From Ruminococcus_G sp050944435 (GTDB lineage Bacteria > Bacillota > Clostridia > Lachnospirales > Lachnospiraceae), in NCBI GenBank assembly GCA_050944435.1, contig JBMNRB010000011.1, forward strand, positions 28,591-92,590: DNA of 64,000 nt, written 5' to 3'. Under the pieces are notes generated by a model that had not been told where the DNA came from, made no database searches, and saw only the letters and a program-made list of their open reading frames with translations. Numbering within the stretch: the first letter of the stretch is position 1; the number at the start of each line of letters is the position of its first letter. The position numbers were made by a program, and so were the translations under genes. Below, piece by piece: positions 8,334-17,079 of this stretch.

Positions 8334-9341
8334 TTAATAAATCGCTGCGCCGAAGCGTTCCCTATTATACTGGTTTATTTCATCAATTACAATTTCCTCA
8401 ACATGAGGATAAATGGTTCCCGGTCCGCCGTAAGTAATTCCCGGCCAGAATCCTTTCAGATGACCGTATTCTTCACAGGCACGTCTTGTTTCCCTGCGAA
8501 TTTCCTCTTCCGTCGCGTCTTCCCGGTCAATCACGGAATCAATGCCGCCCATCAGCAGCATCCTGTCTCCCACTTTCTCAGAAATAGCCGGAATATTGTT
8601 GGTTACCAAAACACCCTGCCAGATATCCACGCCGATCTCTGCCATATCTTCCACTATAGGTTCCATATAGGAATCACCGTGATGCATGACAATCACTCCC
8701 TGAGAATGGAGATAATCGTACAATTTCCGGTAAGGTTCTTTAAAAAATTCCCTCCAGGTTTCTGCAGACATAAACAGACTGTCCTTGGACCCCCAGTCAT
8801 CATGGGATACGATACAATCCGGATGCAGATGCTCCACCACCAGTTTCATGTAGGTAAGACGATATTCACATATCACATCAATGAGCTCATGCATAGCTTC
8901 CGGTTCCAGCAGGAAATTCATCAGCGTGTCTTCGAAAGTCATCAGCATATGAAGCTGTTCGAAAATACCTGTTCCCATGACAACCATCGTCAGATATTTA
9001 TCCTGATCTATTTTGCTTTTCGCTTCCAGTGCGTCTTCCCATCCATCGGAACACTTTCCGATCAAATCCGGTACTTTCACATATTCTCTCCACTGGGAAA
9101 CGTCTTTAATCACCTGATTCTCCGGCGTTACGTGGGGGATGGCCGCCGGCGCATCCTCCGGAAAAAGAATCAGGGTTCCCCACTGGTCATGAGAAGTCGT
9201 TCCCCGGACACGGTTCCCCCGGATCAGTTTAAAGCAGGGATCGCCGGGAATTCCCCGAAACATGGTAAAAGAATTGCATAAACATTCCGGTTTTCCATCT
9301 TTTTTCAGCGTCTCCAGCAAATTTTCTTTTGGAGTTAACAT
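8334..9341 (-). CDS. UroD/MtaA-family protein, paralogue 2
   Basis: A 335-residue paralogue of the gene that follows it in the operon, alike along its whole length (DDWGSK, MHHGDSYMEP, GGID and ITYGGPG blocks). It differs at the possible metal site: where paralogue 1 has two cysteines around ITYGGPG, this one has Gly and Thr. The two could form a heterodimer or have split substrates; that is inference. It starts at ATG with AGGAG upstream and lies four bases after the PucR-type regulator gene. Confidence 0.78.
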   Translation of the reverse strand: MLTPKENLLETLKKDGKPECLCNSFTMFRGIPGDPCFKLIRGNRVRGTTSHDQWGTLILFPEDAPAAIPHVTPENQVIKDVSQWREYVKVPDLIGKCSDGWEDALEAKSKIDQDKYLTMVVMGTGIFEQLHMLMTFEDTLMNFLLEPEAMHELIDVICEYRLTYMKLVVEHLHPDCIVSHDDWGSKDSLFMSAETWREFFKEPYRKLYDYLHSQGVIVMHHGDSYMEPIVEDMAEIGVDIWQGVLVTNNIPAISEKVGDRMLLMGGIDSVIDREDATEEEIRRETRRACEEYGHLKGFWPGITYGGPGTIYPHVEEIVIDEINQYNRERFGAAIY

Positions 9342-9345
9342 AATT

Positions 9346-10908
9346 TCACTCTCCTTTCCTGTTTCTCTGCCTTTCCATAATAAAAATGGAGAGTTTCAGG
9401 TATAAGTTCTGCACAGGCTCCGCCACACTTTCGGCGTCCAAACCTGTAATTTCCTTAATTTTGCGCAAACGATAATACAGTGTACTTCTTCCTACATAAA
9501 GCTGAGCTGAAGTGGCCACTGTATTGCGCTCTTTTAAAATATACGTGCAAAGAGTTTTAAACAGCTCTGTTTTATTCTCTGCATCATACTCCTGGAGTTT
9601 TTTTAATTTATATGCACATAAATCCTCTGCTTCGAATTCTGTGCAGCAAAGATCTGCAATGTAATCCATGGCAATATCATCAAAACTGTAATACCACATG
9701 GTGTCGTTCCGTCTGCGGCAATACTCCAGCGCCGTGGACGCCTGGCGGTAATAATGCTTCAGACGGGTAAAATCATGAAATACATTGCTGAATCCGGCTT
9801 TGAACAGACCGTCTCTTAAAATGCTGGCAATATCTGAAGTATAATGATCGTTCACGGACAGATTGATAATAATGCAGATTTTATTATCGTGGTAAAAAGC
9901 TTTGCTTCCGTCCACTCTGGCTTCCACATAATTGCACACGCTTGCGCCGGAACCAAGGCTTCCCTCCTGCTCCTCTGCATCCATACGAATACAGATATAC
10001 TGATCATTCAGCCGCCATTTGCACTGGGCGATTCTTTTCTCAATCTCAGCGTTGGAAAATTCACCGCCCTGGATCATTTCCGTCAGCATTTTATACAGCG
10101 TCCGTTTATAGGTGTTGTCCAAATGCCCTCTTTTGGACAGCGTCAGGCGAATCAGTTCCACCAGATATTCCGCTGCCGCAAACTGTCCGGGCTTCAGGGA
10201 ATTTTCTATTTCACAGATGACAAGGCGGCCTTCGTAACCGCCGAAAGCATCCCAGATATTAACATAAATATCCCGATAGCCCCGCAATTCCGCAGAAAAT
10301 ATCTGTGCATTTTTTGTCGTCAGCGTGCCAAGATATTCACTGTCCGTCTTCAATTCATTCAGTTCTTCCAGGGGAGTGATCCACAATCCCGTCATTTCAT
10401 CTTTTTCCCAGGGAATCATCCCGTCTTTCCAAACCGGGCAGGAAATAATTCTCAGTTGGGGATCGTGAACAAACAAGGGATTTTGAAAGTATTCATAACT
10501 GATTCTGCACAGTTCATCCACGCTCTCTTCCCTCATTACGGCATTCTGCAGTTTTTCTGCCCAAGACATATGTTTATGAAACGCCCCCAGGCACAGATTC
10601 ATCACTTCCAGCAGATCCATTTCCCCTGGAATCTGAATGATTGTATGGAAACCGTTATCCCAGGCTTCCGGAACTTTTCCCAATACGATCAGAGAACAGT
10701 GATTTTTCGGAACAGAGGTCATCGCAAGATCTTCCTCTCTCACGATATATGCCAGATGTGAAACCATTTCCACACACGGCCGGTAAAAACAGAGGCCCTC
10801 CAAAAGCTGTCTGTCTTCCCCGATATATAACTTTACCTCTGGTATTTTTACGATTATCTCATCTGCAATCATCTGCAGATTTAACAAAAATCTGATATCT
10901 TCGTCCAT
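9346..10908 (-). CDS. PucR/CdaR-family transcriptional regulator
   Basis: The 520-residue protein ends in the PucR-type helix-turn-helix (ERNTVATSAQLYVGRSTLYYR, split here as ERNTVATS and GRSTLYYRLRKI, about residues 465-490). Upstream is a GGDEF-like CdaR middle domain and an N-terminal sensing region of about 250 residues with no clear family match. Such proteins regulate catabolic genes in response to small molecules. Its place inside the transporter-UroD operon suggests it controls that operon, perhaps through the dyad at 12433-12455. Confidence 0.85.
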   Translation of the reverse strand: MDEDIRFLLNLQMIADEIIVKIPEVKLYIGEDRQLLEGLCFYRPCVEMVSHLAYIVREEDLAMTSVPKNHCSLIVLGKVPEAWDNGFHTIIQIPGEMDLLEVMNLCLGAFHKHMSWAEKLQNAVMREESVDELCRISYEYFQNPLFVHDPQLRIISCPVWKDGMIPWEKDEMTGLWITPLEELNELKTDSEYLGTLTTKNAQIFSAELRGYRDIYVNIWDAFGGYEGRLVICEIENSLKPGQFAAAEYLVELIRLTLSKRGHLDNTYKRTLYKMLTEMIQGGEFSNAEIEKRIAQCKWRLNDQYICIRMDAEEQEGSLGSGASVCNYVEARVDGSKAFYHDNKICIIINLSVNDHYTSDIASILRDGLFKAGFSNVFHDFTRLKHYYRQASTALEYCRRRNDTMWYYSFDDIAMDYIADLCCTEFEAEDLCAYKLKKLQEYDAENKTELFKTLCTYILKERNTVATSAQLYVGRSTLYYRLRKIKEITGLDAESVAEPVQNLYLKLSIFIMERQRNRKGE

Positions 10909-10940
10909 TCTGTTCCCTAACTGTCAATATCTCTTATATC

Positions 10941-12335
10941 TTATGAGCGTGCTGCAATTTCCGCCGCATACTGATTTACTTTATCTTTTGTCAGTCTGAA
11001 TCCGAAAATCAAAGCGATTACCGCAACGATCAGGGCGATAGCAGGAATTACCATGAAGCCGATGCTGATGGCATTTTTCAGCTGTTCGGAAGCCGCTGCC
11101 GGATCGATATCAGAGCTGAACTGTCCCATTGCAAGACATGCGGAAATGATAACGCCGCGGGTCATAATGGAAACTTTCAGCGGAACGTTCTGAAGGCCGC
11201 TGATCCATCCAGCTGCATTTTTTCCGGTTTTCCATTCGCTGTATACGATGGTATCACCGTAAAGAGCCGGTGTACATGCGTAAGTAATGCCGTAACCAAA
11301 CATGGCAATACTCATCAGTACAATTACGATTGTAACATTATTATAGAATAAGTAAGATACAATAAGAAGTATAGCCTGAATCGCCATTACCCCGATTGTT
11401 GTGGATCTGGTGGTAAAACGATTACTCAAAGGCTTGCTTAAATATGCGCCGATCACACAGAAAATATTGGTTACCAACATATAAGTTGACAGCAGGCCTG
11501 GGCTGTTTGCAATATAGGTAAAGTAATAAGTAGCAACGCCCATCAACACAAAGTTAAACATAAATTTCGCCAAGTCGGCAATCAAAAGGGCGATAAGCGG
11601 CGGGTTCTGAAGCAGAGCGCGAACAAGATCCATTCCGCTGGTTTTATCCTTCGCTCCACTTTTCTGTTTGTCAGTTTTTTCTGTTACCTGTACTTCTTCA
11701 TATCCGTCAAACATACGGAAATGTGCGTAATAAAGTACTGCCATGATAACACCCAGCACAAATGCAGCTGCGCCGTACTGGTTTACTTCACCGATAAATC
11801 CTGCCATAACTGCCGCCAGACCGGGACCTACGTAGGAAAAGATAACTTTAGAAAAGTTTGCCCATGCAGCTCTGGTAGCAGAAAGCTGGGAACGTTCCTC
11901 CGGGGTCTTTCCTGCAACGGAAATCATCGATACGTTTGCCACATATCCAAAATTCCATGCTACGTGACTGGAAATTGCCGCGATAATGATAATAATCGCC
12001 GAAAGCCATCCGTCTCCGATTTTTATAAACTGAAATGCATATAAAAACGGTACCAGCCATGGAATCACAACCAGCCAGGAACGATAACGCCCCCATTTCA
12101 ACGGCTTGATGCTGTTCAGGATAGCACCGTACATCCAGGAAAGCACTGCGTCTACAGTACTTGCCACTGTGGTGATCAAAGTTACCATTGGCAGACTGAA
12201 CTGAGCAAGATTCGTCAAAAAGAAATTGAAATAGTAACTTTCAACGTTGGACATCAAGGTAAAGCCGCAGTCTCCTACGCCATAGAAGATTTTCAGCGCC
12301 TTACTGAGTCCTTTTCTGTTGGATTTTTCACTCAT
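10941..12335 (-). CDS. GPH-family (MFS) cation:sugar-type symporter
   Basis: The 464-residue membrane protein has about 12 predicted transmembrane segments. Its N-terminal pattern (KIFYGVGDCGFTLM then FFLTNLAQF) matches the glycoside-pentoside-hexuronide symporter group related to MelB. It is the first gene of an operon with PucR and two UroD-like proteins, so it probably imports the compound these act on. Since the partners are not glycosidases, a non-sugar substrate, such as a methylated osmolyte or aromatic compound, is possible. Confidence 0.82.
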   Translation of the reverse strand: MSEKSNRKGLSKALKIFYGVGDCGFTLMSNVESYYFNFFLTNLAQFSLPMVTLITTVASTVDAVLSWMYGAILNSIKPLKWGRYRSWLVVIPWLVPFLYAFQFIKIGDGWLSAIIIIIAAISSHVAWNFGYVANVSMISVAGKTPEERSQLSATRAAWANFSKVIFSYVGPGLAAVMAGFIGEVNQYGAAAFVLGVIMAVLYYAHFRMFDGYEEVQVTEKTDKQKSGAKDKTSGMDLVRALLQNPPLIALLIADLAKFMFNFVLMGVATYYFTYIANSPGLLSTYMLVTNIFCVIGAYLSKPLSNRFTTRSTTIGVMAIQAILLIVSYLFYNNVTIVIVLMSIAMFGYGITYACTPALYGDTIVYSEWKTGKNAAGWISGLQNVPLKVSIMTRGVIISACLAMGQFSSDIDPAAASEQLKNAISIGFMVIPAIALIVAVIALIFGFRLTKDKVNQYAAEIAARS

Positions 12336-12432
12336 ACTTAACTTCCTCCTTTTCTTGTCCGTATGGACATAATGTTTATGCAGACAGCTTCAGTAACATA
12401 TTGCTCAATATATGTCCCGATTTCAATCTGCA

Positions 12433-12455
12433 ATTGTGTATATATATTACACAAT
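12433..12455. promoter_or_regulatory. Perfect 8-7-8 dyad, candidate operator of the transporter-UroD operon
   Basis: ATTGTGTA and TACACAAT form a perfect inverted repeat around a seven-base AT spacer. It lies about 11 bases downstream of the -10 hexamer, over the expected transcription start, a usual place for a repressor site. The cognate regulator could be the PucR-type protein in the same operon. Confidence 0.5.
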
Positions 12456-12465
12456 CTATAACTGA

Positions 12466-12495
12466 ATTATAGTATAAGTTATTATTTAAAATCAA
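12466..12495 (-). promoter_or_regulatory. Promoter of the transporter-pucR-uroD operon
   Basis: Minus-strand TTGATT (12490-12495) and TATAAT (12466-12471) are spaced by 18 bases. They lie about 130 bases upstream of the transporter start, leaving a leader of roughly 120 bases. The rest of the 281-base gap to the nitroreductase gene shows no other structure. Confidence 0.65.
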
Positions 12496-12616
12496 CAGAG
12501 AGACACAGAATAGACAGAATTGTCAAATTGGAAAGTCTGAGGAAAGTATTTGTGGACATTGTGTTCAACAAAAAGGTTTTATTCTTTACCTCTTTATGCT
12601 CTGAAAATGCAGCAGA

Positions 12617-13162
12617 TCAAATAAAAGTCAACAATTCTTCCGCTGCTTTTCTTGCCGGAGCTTTTGGAACTTCCGCCGGATAGCCCAGGGCAATAAGCGC
12701 GGCAATCTGCTGTTCTTCCGGAATCGGTATAACTCCCCCTATCTTACTTTCGTCAAAAATTCCCATAATTACCGTCCCCAGCCCCTTTTCATGAGCGGCA
12801 AGACAGAAAGTCTGAGCAGCTGCGCCGGCGTCAAAACTTTCCCAGTGACTGCCCTTTGCCGTGGAAAAACTCCCGTCGCGTTCATATCCGGAACGTCCTT
12901 TCACACTGGTGAGGACAACCAGCGCCGGAGTCTTGGCAACGATTTCTCCATTATGGGCAAATCCCATCATGCATTCTTCAGATGATATTCGTTTAAGAAT
13001 TTCTTTATTATCCACCACGATATACCTCCAGGTCTGGGTATTCTTCCATGAGGGAGCATAAGAGGCCGTTTCCACAATCTCCTTGATTAATTCCCGGGAT
13101 ACCGGTTTATCCTCAAATTTACGTATACTTCTTCTTTCTCGAATTCCCTGTATTAAATCCAT
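12617..13162 (-). CDS. Nitroreductase-family flavoprotein
   Basis: The 181-residue protein begins MDLIQGIRERRSIRKF, the FMN-phosphate-binding RRS motif of the nitroreductase family. SYAPSWKNTQTW and IALGYPAE complete the family pattern. The start at 13162 has AAGGA close upstream; a longer frame to 13195 lacks a site. Family members use NAD(P)H to reduce nitroaromatics, quinones or flavins. The physiological substrate cannot be read from sequence. It stands alone between an operon and a decayed region. Confidence 0.85.
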   Translation of the reverse strand: MDLIQGIRERRSIRKFEDKPVSRELIKEIVETASYAPSWKNTQTWRYIVVDNKEILKRISSEECMMGFAHNGEIVAKTPALVVLTSVKGRSGYERDGSFSTAKGSHWESFDAGAAAQTFCLAAHEKGLGTVIMGIFDESKIGGVIPIPEEQQIAALIALGYPAEVPKAPARKAAEELLTFI

Positions 13163-13394
13163 TTTTTCCTTCCCTTCCGCGGATAAAATCCACACAATAT
13201 TTTATTTGATTATAATCTATTTACCGCCCATTCGCCAGTCTATTGAAAAGAAAAAGTGTCGTCAGGCCATTTTCCCATGATAATTTCATCCAGATACCAA
13301 AAATTGTACATTACGACACAAAATAATCACATTTTTCCATTAAAAATTTTTTAACAGTATTTCTCAGAATTGTTATTCTGGAAAGGAGACAAAG

Positions 13395-13643
13395 TTGAAT
13401 TCTTTAGATCATCTAAGCACTCTGGAAGCAGAATCCATCTATATCATGCGGGAAGTGGCCGCCGAGTGCGAAAAACCTGTTATGCTTTATTCTATCGGGA
13501 AAGACAGCTCCGTCATGCTTCACCTGGCCAGAAAGGCATTCTATCCGGAAAATCCACCCTTTCCCTTTCTCCACATTGATACCACCTGGAAATTTCACGA
13601 AATGATTGAGCTCCTTTGGAAAGGAACTGGCATTACAGATTAA
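13395..13643 (+). pseudogene. 5' fragment of cysD (sulfate adenylyltransferase subunit 2)
   Basis: About 75 codons match the N terminus of CysD, including the PP-loop SIGKDSSVMLHL and HIDTTWKFHEM. A full CysD has about 300 residues. Translation then runs into unrelated codons and stops at 13643. The start (TTG at 13395, AAGGAG upstream) is intact, so this is the front of a real gene cut by a deletion or rearrangement. The sequence continues in another frame into a CHR-like transporter gene. No other sulfate-assimilation gene is present in the window. Confidence 0.82.
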
Positions 13644-14772
13644 TTATCTCTCTGTGGGGGTTACCGCCTATATTCTCTATGTGCTGGGCTGTTATATCGC
13701 TCAGACTCTGGATAACAACCAGGCGCTGCAAAAGAAGCGTCCTGGATGTCCTTTTCATCTGCCCACAATACTGATCATTATCACCGTTTTCCTTTTAACC
13801 TGCGGCGATCAGCTATATCAAATCCTGGGCATAGATACGGAGCCTCTCTTCGGTATCGGCACCGTCAATGTAATGGCGGCGGCCTTTTTTCTGATTTTCT
13901 GGCTTCGGGAAGATTATCGTCTCCGCAGGGTAATTCCCGCTGTAATCATCGCTTTCCTTTACTGTCTTTGTACCGGAGGAACGGATATGTTCTCCCAGAC
14001 TCCCCTTCCCATAGTTCTGCCTTTTATCATGCTTGTAATGGCTCTTTGGGGACTGGCCGCCGACTTGAGAAAAAACAAGTTGAAACTGAATACCAGCATT
14101 ATCCCCACACTTAAAGAATGCTGGGCTGCGCTGATCTTTATGATCCTTCTGGCAGTTCCCGCGCTGTTGGTATATGACGGAACACTTTCTTATCTGCTCC
14201 GCGGTGCACTGAGCAGTTTATTGTCATTCGGCGGCGGGGATGCTTATCTTGCTGTGGCAGGCGGTATGTTTGTCACTTCCGGATTGATTCTGCATTCTGA
14301 TTTCTATTCCAATCTGGTGCCGATAGCCAACGCTGTTCCAGGTTCAATTCTGTGTAAAATTCTCACCGGAACCGGATATTTCCTCGGCTATCGCGGAGAC
14401 GGCAATATCTGGACAGGTATACTGACAGCTTTCTGCGGATTTGGATGTGCCGTCGCCATGTCCTGCATAACTTATTCCGCAGGCGCTTATTTTTATGAAC
14501 AGCTGGAGAATGCCTCCGTTTTTGCTCAGCTCAAAAAGGCCACCCGTCCCATCATCAGCGGCCTTCTCTGCACCGTCAGCCTGGGTCTTTTTTACAATTG
14601 TATGCAGATTGGCGAAAATGCCGGCCTGACTTCCTGGTTCCCGCCGCTTTTGTGTTTCGCCTGTCTGGGCGGCGAACTTATATTTGTAAAAAAATTCCGA
14701 TACCGCCCCCTTTACATGGTAATTCTTTCCGCTTTGGCCGCCCTGATATGCTGCAATCTGGCTGCTTTATAG
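13606..14772 (+). CDS. CHR (chromate-transporter-like) membrane protein, probably 5'-truncated
   Basis: The frame encodes up to 388 residues with about ten hydrophobic segments. The C-terminal half has LLSFGGGDAYLAVAGG and NAVPGSILCKILTG. These match the FGGG and PGP-type regions of the CHR family. The N-terminal half is not recognised. The only start at the front (TTG, 13606) lies inside the cysD remnant and has no ribosome binding site. The natural 5' end was probably lost at the same junction. CHR proteins are linked to chromate efflux, but many clostridial members have unknown substrates. It may be non-functional. Confidence 0.6.
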   Translation: MSSFGKELALQINYLSVGVTAYILYVLGCYIAQTLDNNQALQKKRPGCPFHLPTILIIITVFLLTCGDQLYQILGIDTEPLFGIGTVNVMAAAFFLIFWLREDYRLRRVIPAVIIAFLYCLCTGGTDMFSQTPLPIVLPFIMLVMALWGLAADLRKNKLKLNTSIIPTLKECWAALIFMILLAVPALLVYDGTLSYLLRGALSSLLSFGGGDAYLAVAGGMFVTSGLILHSDFYSNLVPIANAVPGSILCKILTGTGYFLGYRGDGNIWTGILTAFCGFGCAVAMSCITYSAGAYFYEQLENASVFAQLKKATRPIISGLLCTVSLGLFYNCMQIGENAGLTSWFPPLLCFACLGGELIFVKKFRYRPLYMVILSALAALICCNLAAL

Positions 14773-14840
14773 TAAGGTTCCACATCATTTGAAGCAGACT
14801 ATTTTTATGGGGAATGATAAGCTATTCTTCAGTGACCTGC

Positions 14841-15515
14841 CTACATCGTCTCATAAGAACAGTAAGCTTTCAGGGCATTCTCATCAAGCACGAGAATCCG
14901 CTTCCTTCCCGTCGTTATAATGCCTTCATTCCGCAGTTGAGTCAGAGCTCTGGTCAGATTTACAAGACTCACTCCCAATATTTCCGCCAGCGTGTCCTGG
15001 GTAAGATCACCAAGATAATTTTGTCTGCCGTTTTCACTGACGAGAATCAGATACAGAAGATTACAGAGTTTTACAAAGGTGCTGTTATAATCCTGATGGG
15101 CGGCTTCAAACAAAAGCAAATTACTGTAAAAGGAATACCAGTCAATCACCTGATCCTGCAGCTTATGATTATCGTGAAACATCCCATAAAACTGCTCCTG
15201 AGTAAATTCAATCACTTCCGTATCGAACAGAGCGACCGACACGAGAGACTTTTCAATTTTATAATGCTTCTGATGGTAGCCGGGAAAAAGGGTTCCCTTC
15301 CCATGGAAAGAAATGATCTTCCGTTTTCCAGAATCATGTTCCAATGAATTCTGAATTGTACCGGAGAGAATATAATGGATTTTCCCGAAGGGTTCATCGG
15401 GTTTCCATAGATAATCGCCCCGGCAAAAAAAGCGTTTCCGATGGGGATGTGACAAAAAATATGTTTCAAATTCCGTAAAATCATCAGAAAAAATATAAGT
15501 TGGTGTCAACAACAT
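14841..15515 (-). CDS. Crp/Fnr-family transcriptional regulator
   Basis: The 224-residue product has an N-terminal cyclic-nucleotide-binding-like beta barrel and a C-terminal winged helix (TQDTLAEILGVSLVNLTRALTQL region, quoted in part as LAEILGVSLVNLTRAL). The start at 15515 has AGGAGG upstream; a longer frame adds 62 residues that look non-coding. No Fnr-type cysteine cluster is seen, so the signal is unknown. It is divergent from the TIGR04076 gene, which is its most likely target. Confidence 0.85.
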   Translation of the reverse strand: MLLTPTYIFSDDFTEFETYFLSHPHRKRFFCRGDYLWKPDEPFGKIHYILSGTIQNSLEHDSGKRKIISFHGKGTLFPGYHQKHYKIEKSLVSVALFDTEVIEFTQEQFYGMFHDNHKLQDQVIDWYSFYSNLLLFEAAHQDYNSTFVKLCNLLYLILVSENGRQNYLGDLTQDTLAEILGVSLVNLTRALTQLRNEGIITTGRKRILVLDENALKAYCSYETM

Positions 15516-15609
15516 TATGGCCGCCTCCTGTTTATTTTCTGATATTATACCACAGAACTGTAAACTCGAGGTGCAAAAGAATACATAACTGTTTAAAGGA
15601 GGAATCTCA

Positions 15610-15954
15610 ATGAAAAAAGTAAAGATCACTGTATTGAAAACCACTTTAGATGAGGAATTAGCTGCAGAATATGGAGTCGACGGCATAACTGCATGTCCCA
15701 TGCTGCAGCCAGGACAGGTGTTTTTTGCCGACTACGCAAAACCAGAAGGTTTATGTGACGAGGCCTGGAAAGCTATTTATCAGTACGTGTTTGCTCTTGC
15801 CCACGGAGCCGGAAAGGAAGTTTTTTATTACGGCGACTGGATCCGCAAACCAGGCGTTGCCATATGCAGCTGCAACGATGGCCTCCGTCCTGTTATTTTC
15901 AAACTGGAGGCAACCGATGAGGAATCGGTGATTAACTACGAACCGGTTCGGTAA
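15610..15954 (+). CDS. TIGR04076 family protein
   Basis: A 114-residue protein that matches the small anaerobe family TIGR04076: MKKVKITVLK at the start, ACPMLQPGQ in the middle and CSCNDGLRPVIFKLEA near the end. The three conserved Cys residues (about 29, 87 and 89) could bind metal or take part in redox chemistry. Function is unknown. AAGGAGG precedes the ATG. It is divergent from a Crp-type regulator across a 94-base gap that must hold both promoters. Confidence 0.85.
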   Translation: MKKVKITVLKTTLDEELAAEYGVDGITACPMLQPGQVFFADYAKPEGLCDEAWKAIYQYVFALAHGAGKEVFYYGDWIRKPGVAICSCNDGLRPVIFKLEATDEESVINYEPVR

Positions 15955-16378
15955 TCTTTATTCCAGGCCACTGAATTATGTAATGGGGATTTGTTGAAAT
16001 CAGTTCCGTCATAAGATGTATTGCTGTCATCCTGTTCCACACTTTTGATTCTATCCAGCTTGATATCTCCGTTTTCTGTCCTCAGTCCAACGGCATTACC
16101 ATTATCCATAGAAATGACTTCTACGCTGTTTCCGTTCCTCCTGAACTTTGGATCTGACTGGTTCCGAAATTGGAATTGCATTGTTTAAGAGTTTCAGCTG
16201 CAATGTTCCCATTGGTATGGGCATTCAGAGAAATGGTACGAGCAAAGAGGTGATATCCGCCCGCTTTTCCCAAGGTGTAATTCTCATCTGCGCTGACACT
16301 GGAGCCTGGCGCTGCTGATTCGAAGATCATCACTGCAGCCGCCGCTGCCAGGCACAGATATCTGTGTTTCCTCTTCAT
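15936..16378 (-). pseudogene. Frameshifted secreted protein, choice-of-anchor-A-like remnant
   Basis: From 16378 (strong AGGAGG) a signal peptide (KRKHRYLCLAAAAAVMIF) leads to YHLFARTISLNAHTNGNIA and NFGTSQIQ, the pattern of choice-of-anchor A surface domains. The frame ends at 16121 after about 86 residues. Reading continues in another frame (FRRNGNSVEVISMDNG onward) to a stop at 15936. At least one frameshift and a large loss are needed to explain this. The 3' end overlaps the last codons of the opposite TIGR04076 gene. Confidence 0.6.
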
Positions 16379-16570
16379 ATATTTCCTCCTATATTTCTGC
16401 GGTCCTGTCAGAGAACATCTTTTTCTCTGCAGCTTAATTATTTCACAGAAAAACAGAGGATACAAATTTCTGAACAGGAAAATATACTATCTGTTCGAAT
16501 TTCATAAACAATAATTAATGTGCTGTATATGCTTATTCTTTCTCTGTTTTCTCGATCCGGAACACATTGA

Positions 16571-16903
16571 TCAATGAGTATAGTCTAACAGTTTTATCTG
16601 TTTCCCTAAATCCTTTTCTATGATCTCTTTCATTCTTTTTGCGAAAGGACAAGGATATCCGATAGGCGTACCCTTTTGAATACATGATGCGAAAGCTATC
16701 GTATCTGCCCCTCGTTCTACCAGTTTTCTCACCCGCAAAACAGCTTTCTTGCCCGGGCATCCACCGCAGTTACAAAAACCAATCAGTTCAATTTCTTCAT
16801 CAACGCCTTCGAAAACACCCTTGTGTTCTTTAAGCATCTTAAAATCACTTGTGCCGGGACAATAGTCCTCAGTCTGCATACATCTGATGATTCCGACTTT
16901 CAT
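16571..16903 (-). CDS. CGGC domain protein
   Basis: The 110-residue protein is named for its motif CNCGGCPGKK (about residues 44-53). Further cysteines lie at CMQTEDYC and ASCIQKG and YPCPF. The family is found in anaerobes and is thought to bind metal, but no reaction is proven. GGAGG precedes the start. It lies 176 bases downstream of the DUF3786 gene and may be a separate unit. The stretch between them shows only a small GTTGT-TTTT-ACAAC type hairpin near 17017-17030. Confidence 0.82.
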   Translation of the reverse strand: MKVGIIRCMQTEDYCPGTSDFKMLKEHKGVFEGVDEEIELIGFCNCGGCPGKKAVLRVRKLVERGADTIAFASCIQKGTPIGYPCPFAKRMKEIIEKDLGKQIKLLDYTH

Positions 16904-17079
16904 AATCTGCCTCCTCCAATTTTGAAAGATTACATTTTATGTCATTTTATTGTTCCATTTATTCAGATTTTTCAAAGTCCAGTTGATCGTGTCCTTATGT
17001 AGAATTCAATATGTATGTTGTAAAAACAACACAAGTCCAAAAATCTTCAAAGATGCCAGTGACAGCAAATTAGAAACAA

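Noticed and set aside
7320..9341. Heme pathway uroporphyrinogen decarboxylase
   Set aside because: Two tandem paralogues with a transporter and PucR, and no other heme genes beside them, fit the methyltransferase-like branch better.
13256..13319. Inverted repeat GTGTCGT...ACGACAC upstream of the cysD remnant
   Set aside because: Arms are short and 50 bases apart, and no promoter or regulator fits; kept only as a note.
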